Below, piece by piece: positions 12,363 through 24,200 of a stretch of DNA of 64,000 nt. The translations under genes were made by a program, and so were the position numbers. How positions within the stretch are numbered: the stretch's first letter is position 1; every line of letters begins with the position of its first letter. The stretch comes from Petrolisthes cinctipes (Eukaryota > Arthropoda > Malacostraca > Decapoda > Porcellanidae), in NCBI GenBank assembly GCA_033782935.1, contig JAWQEG010002452.1, positions 182,087 through 246,086 of the forward strand, read 5' to 3'. Below the pieces are notes generated by a model, which had not been told where the DNA came from, ran no database searches, and worked only from the letters and a program-made list of their open reading frames with translations.

Positions 12363-12530
12363 ATTTAAGGCAGATTCTCTTGCTGAATTGGAAGGTCTCT
12401 GATTCCTCTAAACTATGCCAGAAAACAGACATCATCATTGATACTAATAGGGGATCTGTTTCTTGCCATAGTTTGGAGGAATCGAAGACCTTTAAAGTCA
12501 CCAATATAGGAATCTCCCCTTAAGGATCCT
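12363..12530. mobile_element. TTAA-type MITE (family E), diverged copy
   Basis: Shares the core gattcctc...aaactatgcca...aaacag and the facing tagtttggaggaatc arm with better copies at 17779 and 51198. It ends in atctccccttaa. Confidence 0.65.
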
Positions 12531-12639
12531 GGTAATGTAGTTAGAAAATTGAAATATTACCACCAAACACCACCTATATTGATGGAGTTTGTTTTGTGCC
12601 GTGGTCAGAGGCAATCAAACGCTTAAAATTTTCCTAAAA

Positions 12640-13010
12640 ATTATAGGGTCCATGAGAGGTAAACTTCATTTTGGTAAATTAAAGTGCTACAGAGTTCTCC
12701 AAACTATCTTAGAAATCATATCACCTCAGTGTTATCATAGCAGATCTGTTTTGTGACTTTTGTAGGTGGATCCAGTAGCCCTCCAATTTACCAAAAATAG
12801 ATTCTCCCCTTAATGTGATGGGTTGGTGTTCTGTTGCTTGGAATAGTTTGGAGGAATAAGTTACTCCAGATTTACATTGGAGTGCCTTGATTCCTCCAAA
12901 GTATGCCAGGAAACAGGACCAGATGAACAAAAATAATAGTGTATGTTGCTTGGAATAGTTTGGAGGAATCATTTGCTCCAGATTTACCAACACTACTTCA
13001 TCCACTACAC
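12640..13010. mobile_element. two adjoining TTAA-type MITEs (family E)
   Basis: One copy spans about 12640-12822 and ends attctccccttaa. A second, with rearranged duplicated arms, runs to about 13010. Both carry the tttggaggaat and gattcctccaaa inverted cores. Confidence 0.6.
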
Positions 13011-13198
13011 CACCATGGCACATATTTATTTATTTAATAATCACTAAATACTTTTTTTTATCCACCATATATTCATTTTACACTTGATCAGTCCTTCATT
13101 GAACACCTCATAATGTTTTTCCAGGCTTCTGTTATCAATTACCATACCAGTTCTTTCATTATCTTTCTGTCCATCTCTCTCGCTTTTCAGTTATAGAT

Positions 13199-13199
<1 letters not shown>

Positions 13200-13235
<36 letters not shown>
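13200..13235. repeat. (CT)n microsatellite
   Basis: An uninterrupted CT dinucleotide run. The surrounding 13011-13807 holds nothing else that I recognise. Confidence 0.9.
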
Positions 13236-13236
<1 letters not shown>

Positions 13237-13807
13237 ACTATTCTATATTTTTTCCCTTCCTTCCTTCCAACCAGTTCATTCATTCATTTTCCTCGCTTCC
13301 AGGCAGCATCTGTCAATTTTTTTTTCTTTCTCTCTGAAAGTCAAGGGTCATAAGTGAAGAGCTGAATGAAGGTAAGGAAATTAACGTAAGAAAATAATAT
13401 AAATCATATACATTTGGTACTATAACAGTCTAGGGACTAATTATTACTAATTACTATAGTCTATTTCATCTCGTCTGACGACGGCCATATGTAAAATTGC
13501 GGCAACATTGCATTGCCAGCTAAACAAACATTGTTCTTAACCCTTGACTCGTTGATATAAACATTTTCATTAACTTCATTATAATAATGATCCTGGGATG
13601 TAAAGAAAATTCTCATTTGTTATTTCATATATGCAAATCATGTCCATCTGTTGCATTGACCATATAAACAGACAAGAATGAAAAATTTAAATCCAAGTCA
13701 ACAATCTTTAAACGTAAACGAACACAATATTCCAGTCAATTTTGTTTCTCCCAGTTTAATAGATATCTGTCTTCATAATAGGCATTCTTAAAAGGTATTC
13801 TAATATT

Positions 13808-13963
13808 TATTGAATTAAAATGGCATGAGAATTGTTATAATATAGACAGAAATACGAGGTGAGCTATAGAAAAAAAAAAGCTCACCTCGTATTTATAATG
13901 TTATATTATAACATGTTATAATCTATATTATAACAATTCTCATGCCATCATTTTAATTCAATA
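13808..13963. mobile_element. hairpin MITE (family W)
   Basis: The arms attgaattaaaatggcatga and its complement face each other, with the inner stem tacgaggtgagct / agctcacctcgta around a short A-rich loop at 13871-13880. Nearly the whole element folds on itself. Confidence 0.8.
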
Positions 13964-13973
13964 GTGTGACGAC

Positions 13974-14045
13974 CACAGAGCTATAGCCAAGGATGATAGA
14001 CTATAAAGGACAAGCCTATTATCCTTGGCTATAGCTCTGCCAGCC
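13974..14045. repeat. short hairpin upstream of NCAPG
   Basis: An 18-nt stem, agagctatagccaaggat (13977-13994) and atccttggctatagctct (14021-14038), with outer ccacag/ctgtgg. It is possibly another small foldback element; a transcriptional role cannot be inferred. Confidence 0.6.
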
Positions 14046-14359
14046 TGTGGTGACAACGGCCAAAAAAGTCTCCTCAACTTCTCAAGTGGTCTGTGGGTTG
14101 GCAACAGTGCTATGTGGGTTGGCAACACTGCTTTTTCAAACCAAAGTTACCAAACAAAAACAAAACACACAAGTTGGCGGGAAGAATTCGGTAACGATGA
14201 TATTTTAGCTTATTTTTCACCGATAACAATAGTAATAATAATAATAGTAATCAGAATAATAATAGTAATAGCAATAATAATAATAATAATAATAGCAAAC
14301 TTAATAATAATGTTTTTCTGGTGTATTATAATAACGTTACAGGTTAAAAGTTATGGTAA

Positions 14360-14446
14360 ATTTTTCGGCAATTACCCATTATATTGCCCTTTTCGGTAAT
14401 TACCCATTATATTGCCCTTTTCGGTAATTATCCATTATATTGCCCT
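14360..14446 (+). repeat. three tandem 28-bp units
   Basis: Three copies of a unit containing ggtaattacccattatat, with one or two substitutions. An (AAT)n-like microsatellite precedes it at about 14225-14320. Confidence 0.8.
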
Positions 14447-14452
14447 TTTCTT

Positions 14453-14730
14453 TACGATTTTTTTTACCCTTTTTACCCACTAATTTATAGCATTCTAACA
14501 TAAGACACTTTTCTTCTATGGCATTTTCTTCGGAAAGATAGGGGACATTTTGAAATTAGCCTGACCTAACCTAACTAGACCGCAAGGGACTACCGAGACC
14601 TAACCTGGGCAGACTACCGGGACCTAACCTGGGCAAACTACCGGGAACTAACTGTGGTAAAGTACCAGGACCTGACCGAGGCAAAATAATGGGACCAAGC
14701 CGGATCTGGCAACACTACTACAAAACGGCA
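14453..14730 (+). repeat. dispersed CCTAACC-containing repeat, copy 1
   Basis: About 280 bp, with repeated (g)acctaacc and ctaccgggacctaacctggg blocks, ending ggatctggcaacactacta. The same sequence occurs inverted at 28505-28815. The family is unknown. Confidence 0.75.
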
Positions 14731-14859
14731 ATAGTATAGATAAATACCAAAGTGGTCTCGGGTTTTCCAATTTTTGACGAGCACAGATAGTATTTGTTTT
14801 TTTTAGAATTAGGCAGATTTGACCTGACCTAACCTAACCTAATCTGGACCATGGCAGAC

Positions 14860-15096
14860 TACCCAGTGGTATTGCTTTGTTAGCTTCCCAACCAACCACA
14901 CTTGTAAGGCTTCATTATTTTCCAAAAGCTGAGTATCCGTATTCACAAAATCTATTAAAACAGTTAGATAATGATGATCACTGCATAGTTTACTCACCAA
15001 ATTCATTAAATAATTTACCCATAAGTCATTTAAAGGGCTAAAATTCTTTCGTTTGCGTGCTTACAAACCACAACGAACGACTGTGGAATCGACCCC
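14860..15096 (-). mobile_element. TA-target MITE family C, copy 1
   Basis: Family C is a 240-bp non-coding element with ends GGGTCGATTCCACAGT and its complement, and TA target sites where ends are clean. This copy has a decayed left end. It stops 23 bp before the acceptor of the first coding exon of NCAPG. Confidence 0.85.
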
Positions 15097-15125
15097 TAAT
15101 TTTCTGTTATTTATTTCAGGCCAAG

Positions 15126-15224
15126 ATGGTACAGCTAGACATACAGCAGGTTTTCAAAGATTGTCAGCGGACGAGTGCAACGCATCCAAAGCTGCTGAAG
15201 AACTTGGTCAAAGTTTACATGAAG
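15126..15224 (+). CDS. NCAPG: NCAPG coding exon 1 (aa 1-33)
   Basis: ATG at 15126 in good context (A at -3, G at +4). An acceptor-like ttatttcag ends at 15119, so a non-coding 5' exon probably exists upstream. The donor is GTGACT at 15225. It encodes the N-terminal helix that begins VQLDIQQVFKDCQ. Confidence 0.75.
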
Positions 15225-18200
15225 GTGACTTACATTATGATAGTGCTACTAAAACTGAGCTGTGTTGTACAGTCGGCCTCAGGAATTCATACACATAGCA
15301 TTGGTTATAAGGGGTCTTCATTCTGCACATACTGTAGGAATTGTTCTGCTCACTGATTCAAGTATTAACCATATAACATCACTACAAAAGTTTGGTGTTA
15401 GGAAATTAATGTACTAAATTTTCAAGTTGTTACGAACCCTTGATGTCACAGTGGTGTATACGAATTCCTGAGGCCGACTGTACTTTATTAGTATTAATCT
15501 CATACCTTGTCTTTCTTTATCCTTTCTCTATATTTCACGTAACTTGCCATTCACCCTCGCTCAGTCCCCGTAGAGCAGGGATGCGTGTGGCCCTTAAGCA
15601 ACCCTCTGGTGGCCCTTAGTACATAATAAATGGTACAAAATAACAACAACAAAGTTTCAACCGAATATAAAGAAGCTTGTCTATGAATCACAGTGTCAAA
15701 AATCGCATTGATAAGACTGTGTCATGTATGCCAGGTAAGGATTAATCATAGTTTTGTAATGTAATGGATTTAGTCATTAAGTACTATATTTTTACCATTA
15801 AGTGCCTAAAATTTCTATATTTTTGCTTAATATAAATCTTGCCGCCCTCAGTAAGTTTAAAGTTTGATCATGTGGCCCGAGGAGTCCAAGAGGTTGTGCA
15901 TCCCTACCGTAGAGGGATCAGGCTTACAAAGATGTTGTCAGGACAAAGTAACAATTTCAATAGACACACCCCCTTTAGACTGTACTCATACGGCTGGCAG
16001 TGGTATCTGTACCACCAACGATAATTGATAACTATATTTGAGTACACTAATTACTAATTTTTGCTTTGTCACAAGTTTACAGTTTTCAGCAACTCATATT
16101 TCAATTTCTCATGTGTCATTCATTACACTGATAACGACATCAGAGTTCGGAAACTTTACATTTTAGTCGGATATTTAATTATGTTTGAAATGATGTTTAA
16201 CGGTTCACAGCGGCAAGCTCTCCCAGGCCTATGTAACAAAGGTGAGTCAACGACACACGCTAGTGCCTTACTGGCTGCTCATGGAAGGTGCTGCCCCACT
16301 TGTAGCTCTTGTGGTAACGTGGACTTGGGCCCACAGCACTGGCTGTGGTATCAAGGACCTTTCCCCCAATGAGGCCCCCAGACTCCCTGGTCCAGTAAGC
16401 TCTGGTCCCATTTCCCTGGGATGTGCTTTGTTGGCCCAGGCATATAGGGCCAGCCCCTCCTTTATTTTAATTTGATTTTTTACTGTGACCAGAGCGTACC
16501 GGGGGTCTGTAGGGCAGGAGGCCATTCTGCCCCCGGAGAACAACAACAACAACAACATAAGAACTCTTAATATTTTCCTCTGGACTCGTGTTGATAAGAT
16601 AAAATAAAGTTGTAACTCCCAGGGGAAAGTTTAAAGTTCCCACACTGTCACCCTGGGCAGGCAGAAGATGATTAGGAGTAAGTGAAATCTTATTGGGTAG
16701 CAGCTGGATTTCACATACAAGTACAAACCCATTAAAATCAAATCAATCCGATTTAAATCCTTTTTTTGACAACCTGTATGTACTGTACAATCTGAGACAC
16801 AGGCGAACTTATGCCCCTCTGGTCGGGAAGTGTCCAAAGGTCCAGCACCCAACAACCAATTAGAGCCATAGACTCTCGTTCGTCAAACTCACAAAATTAT
16901 CAGTCTCCTCCCAATCAATTCCCAATATGTTGTCCTGGGTGTCTCAGAAACTATGATTTCTGACTGTTCCTAAGGTGATATTTCTTTCATTTCAGAATGA
17001 CTTTGACAAGTTTTTTGTGGAGTTTACTAATCTTCTAAAAAAGTCACTTGTCTATGGAGATAAGCAGCCTGTGGTTGATCGCACCTTGGCCTTTGTTGCA
17101 AAGTTTGCAACTTCTAGAAAAAATGGAAAAGATGAGAAAGGTTCAGAAATGGATGGTAAAGAAGAAGAGATTGAAGATGAAGCAGATCCTTTCTTGGTGA
17201 AACTCATCCAGTTTCTCTTAGACGTAAGTTTTTAGTCACATTATTTTATAAATACTCTTGCCTTGTTCAGTATTTCTCAATGACTGACAGATTTAATTAC
17301 TGATTCAGTGGAAGCTGTTTATGGGAATAATTATAGGTTTAGACTGGTGAACTAATGCTTACCATACTGTAGTTCTCTACTTTCTCATGGGCTACTTCAG
17401 TAAGGACCCTGTACAGTATTTGTGTATAAAAATTGAAGGCTTCTGATTCCTCCTGACCATGCCACAAAACAAGATCCTTCCATATAGGTGGTGTTTCATA
17501 GCAATATTTGAAGGACTCATTTATCTCCAATTTTTTTACTACATCACAGGGCCCCTTAATAAGAATGCAGTAGTGTTAGACCAGAACAAAAAGTTAGATC
17601 AATAACTATATTTCTGGGCATCTCAAGGATTGTAAAAATTTATTTATCTCTCTTTCCTAGCTCCATCAGCACTATACATGTATTTGATGCATTACACTCT
17701 GATATTAATGTGCCTTTCACTCTTCAGTTGGGTGTCTCCATGCTGGCCATACTTTCGTCAAAACTACTTCAGTTTGTGTTAAGGGGGGACTTCGTTTTGG
17801 TAAATTAGAAGGCTACTGATTCCTCCAAAGTATGTCAGGAAACAGGACCAGATTAGCAAAAATAATGGTGATCTGTTGCTTGGAATAGTTTGGAGGAATC
17901 AGAGACCTTCCAATTTACCAACAAGAGATTCTCCCCTTAACAGAAGACCATTACCAGTAACTGCAGTTGTTATATAAGAAACCTAACAAAGTGTTGATAG
18001 TGCTTACTAAAAAAAGACATACTGTACCTCAAGGGAAAATTAAAGCTTATGAATGAACCCAGCTTCATCGTCATGCTGGACAATGGGTCGATTCCACACT
18101 GGTATTCGTTTGTTAGCTTCCCAACCAACCACACTTGTAAGGCTTCATTATTTTCCAAAAGCTGAGTATCCACATTCACAAAATCTATCAAACAGTAAGA

Positions 18201-21200
18201 TAATGATGATCACTACATAGTTTACTCACCAAAATCGTTAAATAATTCAGCCGTAAGTCATTTACGTGGCTAAGATTCTTTTGTTTGCGTGCTTACAAAC
18301 CACTATGAATGACTGTGGAATCGACCCAATGAGTGATACTCTGTGCTTGAGTAATGATTTGCTTGCTAATGACTGACGGACTCCTCAACCCTGCTTGGTT
18401 AATTGTCATACATTACTGATAGTATGCATAGAGAGTTTTGCAAACTAATTTTGGGTAGGTGAATTTACAGTACCTAGCCAACTGTGTTAGTGCTCTGTAT
18501 GTATGTCTTTGAATGTTGTGTATTATCCTGGTTTTTGTTGCATTCATCACATTTTAAAACATCAAGTTTATTTGCATGTACAGTCGGCAAAAAAGTTTCG
18601 TTACCATCCTTTTAACAGTGATGTAATGTTGGTAGGCCTGACTGGCGAGTCAGGCGTGACGCGAGTGTCTTATATACCTCCGTCACCCTCCGTGCCCCTC
18701 AGTGTCTAATGGACAGGGAAGTAGGAATGACGTTCTTTCAGCCAGTGCTATTTTTTCTTGGTATTTCACGGTTATTCTTGTTCTAAAGTACTCAAACGTA
18801 TAATAACACGTGTATGATTTTGCAGCACCTCATAAAAATAATTGAGGGGGTTGAGTTGACGTAAGGAGTTGTATGATTATATTTTGATATGATACTGATT
18901 TATTTGCATGATGGAAAGAAAGTGCTGGTGGTTATTTGATTGTGGCTGTACCATAATGCTTACTGATAGTGGATTGATAAAATTTAATATATTGCTTGCA
19001 GAACCATCTGGCCAACAGCCAGGCAGTACGGTACAGAGTGTGCCAGCTCATTAACATTCTTCTGGGCCAGATGGGGGAGGAGGCAGTGATTGAAGATGAA
19101 CTCTACAACAGTATCTATGACACCATGCTACATCGGCTCCAGGACAAGGTGCCAGCAGTGAGAGTGCAGGCAGTAATGGCAGTGGCTCGCCTCCAAGATC
19201 CTCGCAACAAGGAGTGTCCAGTCATCAGAGGTAACCTAACACCGGACATAGGCTTCATCAAGCCCATTACCGTGGCCAGGTCAACTGCTACACACACACA
19301 CACACACGCACACACACACGTCATGACTTCCGAACTGGTACCCAGCCATAGAGGGAGGGAAGTGAGGGTAATTCCCAAATACTGCAGCTGTTATGGTACC
19401 AGTGAGGGTGTTTTACGACGTGCGGTGGCCTTATAGTAAATATTCTCAGGCCCTCACCTGAGAGGAATCGATCTCCCGGCCGTTAGATTACGAGTCCAGA
19501 ACACTAACCACTCGGCCACATACCCTCTGGGCACGCCTCCACAGGCTATATGGACACACATGGTATACAGCTGTGTCCTGTTTGTTTACCTTTTCCCTTC
19601 CATGTCCCATTGCGATCTCTAATGGACACTGATAAGAGTAGATAAGGGTGGGTCGAGGCGCGGATTAACCTTTCTCAACATCCCGTCGGACTTAAATCAC
19701 TGTCACCCTGATTGTAAACATCTAGTGCAGTACTCTCTCGGCACTGGGCTTACTGACTGACTGACTAATTGACTGGCTGGCTGGCTGGCTGACTGACTGA
19801 CTGACTGATTGAATTAATGAATGTCTGATTGACTGACTGACAAGGCATAATAGATCAAAATAAAATAAAAATATGGGAAGTTTGGACATCCACTCACACA
19901 TCGCGAAAGCTATGAGCCCTTGAACGAGCATAATTATCAAATCAACCAATCACGTATACAGAAACAAAAACCCGCCAGAAGCCATATGCACCGTTTCTTT
20001 GAATGAATTATAGTTTTGTTAGGGCCCAGAAACAAAGGAAGGAAGAGAGAGAGAGGAAAGGAGAGAAAGAGAAACAAAGGAAGGAAGGAAGAGAGAGAGA
20101 GAATGAAGGAAGGAAGAGAGAGAGAGAGAGAGAGATAAGAAAAAAATATTAATAATAATTATAATAATAATGCATCAAGCACAAGTATCCCATGTTATTG
20201 ACAAAACTACATCTCAAGACATAATAATAAGTGTAGATATATATGAAAAATTTATAGAGTACTGTATACTGTATTTATTTAATGTTCTATCAATAGTTGT
20301 CGCAATTCCTCTTCGGGCAACTGTACCTTAAAACACCCTAACTTTGGACATTTTTTACATGTTTTAGTGAATAACTCTGTTAATAATGGTGCAATTTTAT
20401 TCCTGTTGGTGTCATGTGGTAACCAGGGAGAGTACCTACTGAATCCATATAACAAAAAAAATTAAGCATGCTAAATTTGTGCTTTTTTTGTTCATTTTCA
20501 AGTGTCCGAAGTTAGGCAGAAATTTCCTAACTTCGGACAGCTCTTCCCAACTTTGGACAGGATTGTATTTTCCCTTTAGATATGAGAATAGTTAACAGCA
20601 TCAATCTCTGGACATACTGGCCGAACCTTGGCCACATGAGAAGTTAAAAAAAAAAAGTAAAAAAAAAAAAAAAAAATTGCCGCATACTGTATATATATAA
20701 AGAGATATCCAAAAATAGCTTTTTTTTTAAGCACATAAATTGAGATCAAAATAACTTGGATCATATCACATTGTAGTGAGGTATTCTTGGCATAGATCTA
20801 ACTAAGAACTATTCAAAAACTTTTCTAGCCGAAAAAAAAACAAAAACGCATTGCGTATAGACAAAACCGGAAGAGGAAGAGACCTCTTCTACCAAAAAAA
20901 ATATTCACCTAAACATCAAGTTGCTACCTCACTGACTCAACAAATGCATACTGAAATAACATAATTACATAATACATAATAACATAATTCCAGGTACTAA
21001 TGACACACACACCCACTTCCGGTATTCCTTGACTTGATTACCTGTATAAAATACTATAACTAAATAATTAATATAACTTTTTTCTTCAAATAAAACTCAT
21101 TACTGGTTAAGGCACCTTACTGTAGCATCTTACAGGCAATAACTTTGGTACTTGTAGTACTGACAATCTTGCAGAACTATATCACATATTATTTGGGTAC

Positions 21201-24200
21201 CCGTATCATTACTTAGTACTGGTAATACTGACAATCTTACAGAAGTATATCACATATTATTTGGGTACCGGTATCATTACTTAGGCCAAAGGTTTACTTC
21301 TACATAAAAAATCATCCTTTGCTTGCGGTCAAGTACCGGTACTGTATTAATTTGTCTGTCCGAAGTTAGGACTTTATTCTGTAAAATATAGAAATATTCA
21401 TTAAAAAAATCGTAACAGTTATGCATGCATATATTTGAAATTTATTTACTGCCCAGTACTTACAGAGAGTGTCCACGTATAATCGTACCATTCACGTTCT
21501 TACAATTAAAAGTCTATGTTCTGTGTGAACAAAGTTTTGCAGGGTTCGAAAATGCAGACTTTTTTTCCATTGCATTTGTCGAATATTTTCACCCACACAC
21601 ATTCAAGCTAATGTAATAGAATTTATACATAATAGTCTTTGAACATTCGCCTAACTAACACCATTGTAATTTTTTGCAAATATAGCACTCTCTTCCAGTA
21701 CAGTTGAATTATTTCATTTTTTCGCAAAATGTCTGAAGTTATGGCGCAGTCTGAAGTTAGGGTGTTTTACGGTAATTAAGATTATTTTCTGCCCTCTGAC
21801 CATGGAGGTAGTATAGGTGGAGTCGCCATGGCTCACTAATCCAGGGGAGTAAAGTGAAGCCGCCGAACTGTCATTTTTGGCGCCTTCAATATGGCGGACA
21901 CCAAGATATGTTTCAGTAAAAGTGGACTTCTGACCTGACATACAAAGGTATGCGTCATCTTGAAGGCGCCGGAAATGACAGATTGGTGGCTTCACAAATC
22001 AGGTCCTACTGGCGACTCCACCTATACTACCTCCATGCCTCTGACACTATGAAGGGGTACAGCCTTGATGGAATTCTTACTATTGTCTTAAAGAAATGTT
22101 CTTTTATGCTTACCTCCTGCCTAGGTATACTTTTTAGCCTTTACCTATCATCTAATACTTTTCCTTTTTGTTGGAAGTTTGCTTTTATACAAATATTAAA
22201 TCAAATGAGGTAAACTTGAATATCTGCAAGTTTGTCTCTTGTGTTCTTTTTTTTTTCTCTAAGTTTGATCCTCTCAAATTCACTGTACAGTCGCGGCACA
22301 TAGTCCTTGACCAGGGTGTAAGGGGAAGTCTGTTCAAGGACTATGTGCCACGACTGTACATATTTAGAAAATTGTTAGCATGATAAGGGTGATGATTAAA
22401 ATAATGTTTTTTTTTTTTTTTTTTTTTTTTTTCAGCCTACCGATACCACATGGCAATGGATCCAAATGCTGACGTGCGGCGAGCTGTTTTGAATAATATA
22501 GCCATCTCTTACCAGACCTTGCCAGACATCTTAGAGCGCACTAGGGATGTTCGTGACCTTGTAAGACGCCAGGTTAGTCATGATCAGTACAGTAGGTTCA
22601 CATATTGCGTGAGAAATTGGGCAACAGGAGCTCGTGTAAGTATAAATCGCATAGTATGAATACATGTTTATATGGGAAAAATTACTTATAGGTGGCAACT
22701 GCCTGACACTAACAATTTACAGAGATCTTATACGCCAATATGTAGGGTACAATTTGGTAATTGTGATTTGATTATGAGTCACAGTAGCAATGAATATAAG
22801 TTGTTACCAAAGAAATAACAGTACAAAAGCACACTAGAAGTGTGAGATGGGGTTCCAAGGTGGCTGTGACAGTATAACGGGGTCTTCCCAAGGTCACGCC
22901 ACTACCCTCACCCTCCACCACTCCCACTAGCACTGCATTCATATTAAGGACCCTGTGAACGTGTATGAAAACTGGAGGCTTCTGATTCCTCCTAACTATG
23001 CCATGAAACAAGCTCCTATACAGGTCGTGTTTCGTGGCAATTCTTGAAGGACTCGTATAACTCCTATATTTGAATACATCACAGGGTCCCTTAATCTCAT
23101 TCACTCGGAAACCAGATTTAGATGTGCTTCAGGGGACGGCTGTGGATTTGGGCCACTCTTGGCCACAAAAACGCGCTCGGTGGAAGCATCGTGCATAAGA
23201 TAATAAAAGGCGTTGATTCTGGGGTTCGTCGCTCAATAGGTAAAACGCGTTACTGCGATCACATTCACTATGCGAACCTACTGTAGCTGCATATAAATTG
23301 TTTTCTCTCTCTCTAATTGTCGTTGTTCACACACTGTTCAGTACTTACATAACCAATAATCCTTTTCTCAAGAATAATATAATTTGTTTATTTAAATATA
23401 TAAAAGTATTTATTGATGATTGATTGATAATAGGCACCGTAACAGTGAGGTCATATAGCACCAGAAAAAGGTGATAGAGAGGTGAGACAGCAAGCAGGAA
23501 GGAAATAGAAGGAAAAGGGGGACAGTTGAAGAACTAAAAGCTAGTGGCTGGGGCTGAAGGGGCGCCAAAACCCTTAAAGTATTGCCCACATCACCAATGC
23601 AGGCAATACCCCTCTACGGAGTAGTATTTATTGATAAATACTTTTATAGTTTTCTGTGTAATGGCAGAAATCCTTAATAAGTTGGAACAGTTGGCTCTGG
23701 TACTTCTGACTTGTTCCAAATGCTGACTTACGGAGTCAAGACTGTCCCTATATCTTTTCTGATTTCCTTTTCCATCCCTGGAGCTCTCCAACCCTTGAAA
23801 CTTGAAAAAAGGGAGCTGGAGTCTTGATGATACTGTAATGATATATATCTGTTATTTATGAAAGTAATTGCATTGTAAGTATATATTATCATTATATTCC
23901 AGGCTTTCTTGGTGATCTCTCAGAGAGTGCACTTGAAGTCCCTGACTATTGCTCAACGTGTTCGTCTTATCTCTGAGGGACTGAAGGACCGTAGTGAGAT
24001 GGTGCGGATGTGCGTGGAGAAGAAGTTGATACAAGCCTGGCTGCGGATGGTCCATGGAAATGTGCTTGATCTCCTAACCTGTTTGGATGTAGAAGCATCT
24101 GTTAAAGAGGCAGAACTTGCAATCAAAGCCATATTTCTGGATGTTCCTTACCCAAATCTGATCGACAACTTTGGAATAGATAAAGACCAGCGTTTAGTTA

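Noticed and set aside
18503..18709. 68-residue open frame upstream of exon 3
   Set aside because: No similarity to NCAPG, no suitable phase with exons 2 and 3, and it includes a transposon end.
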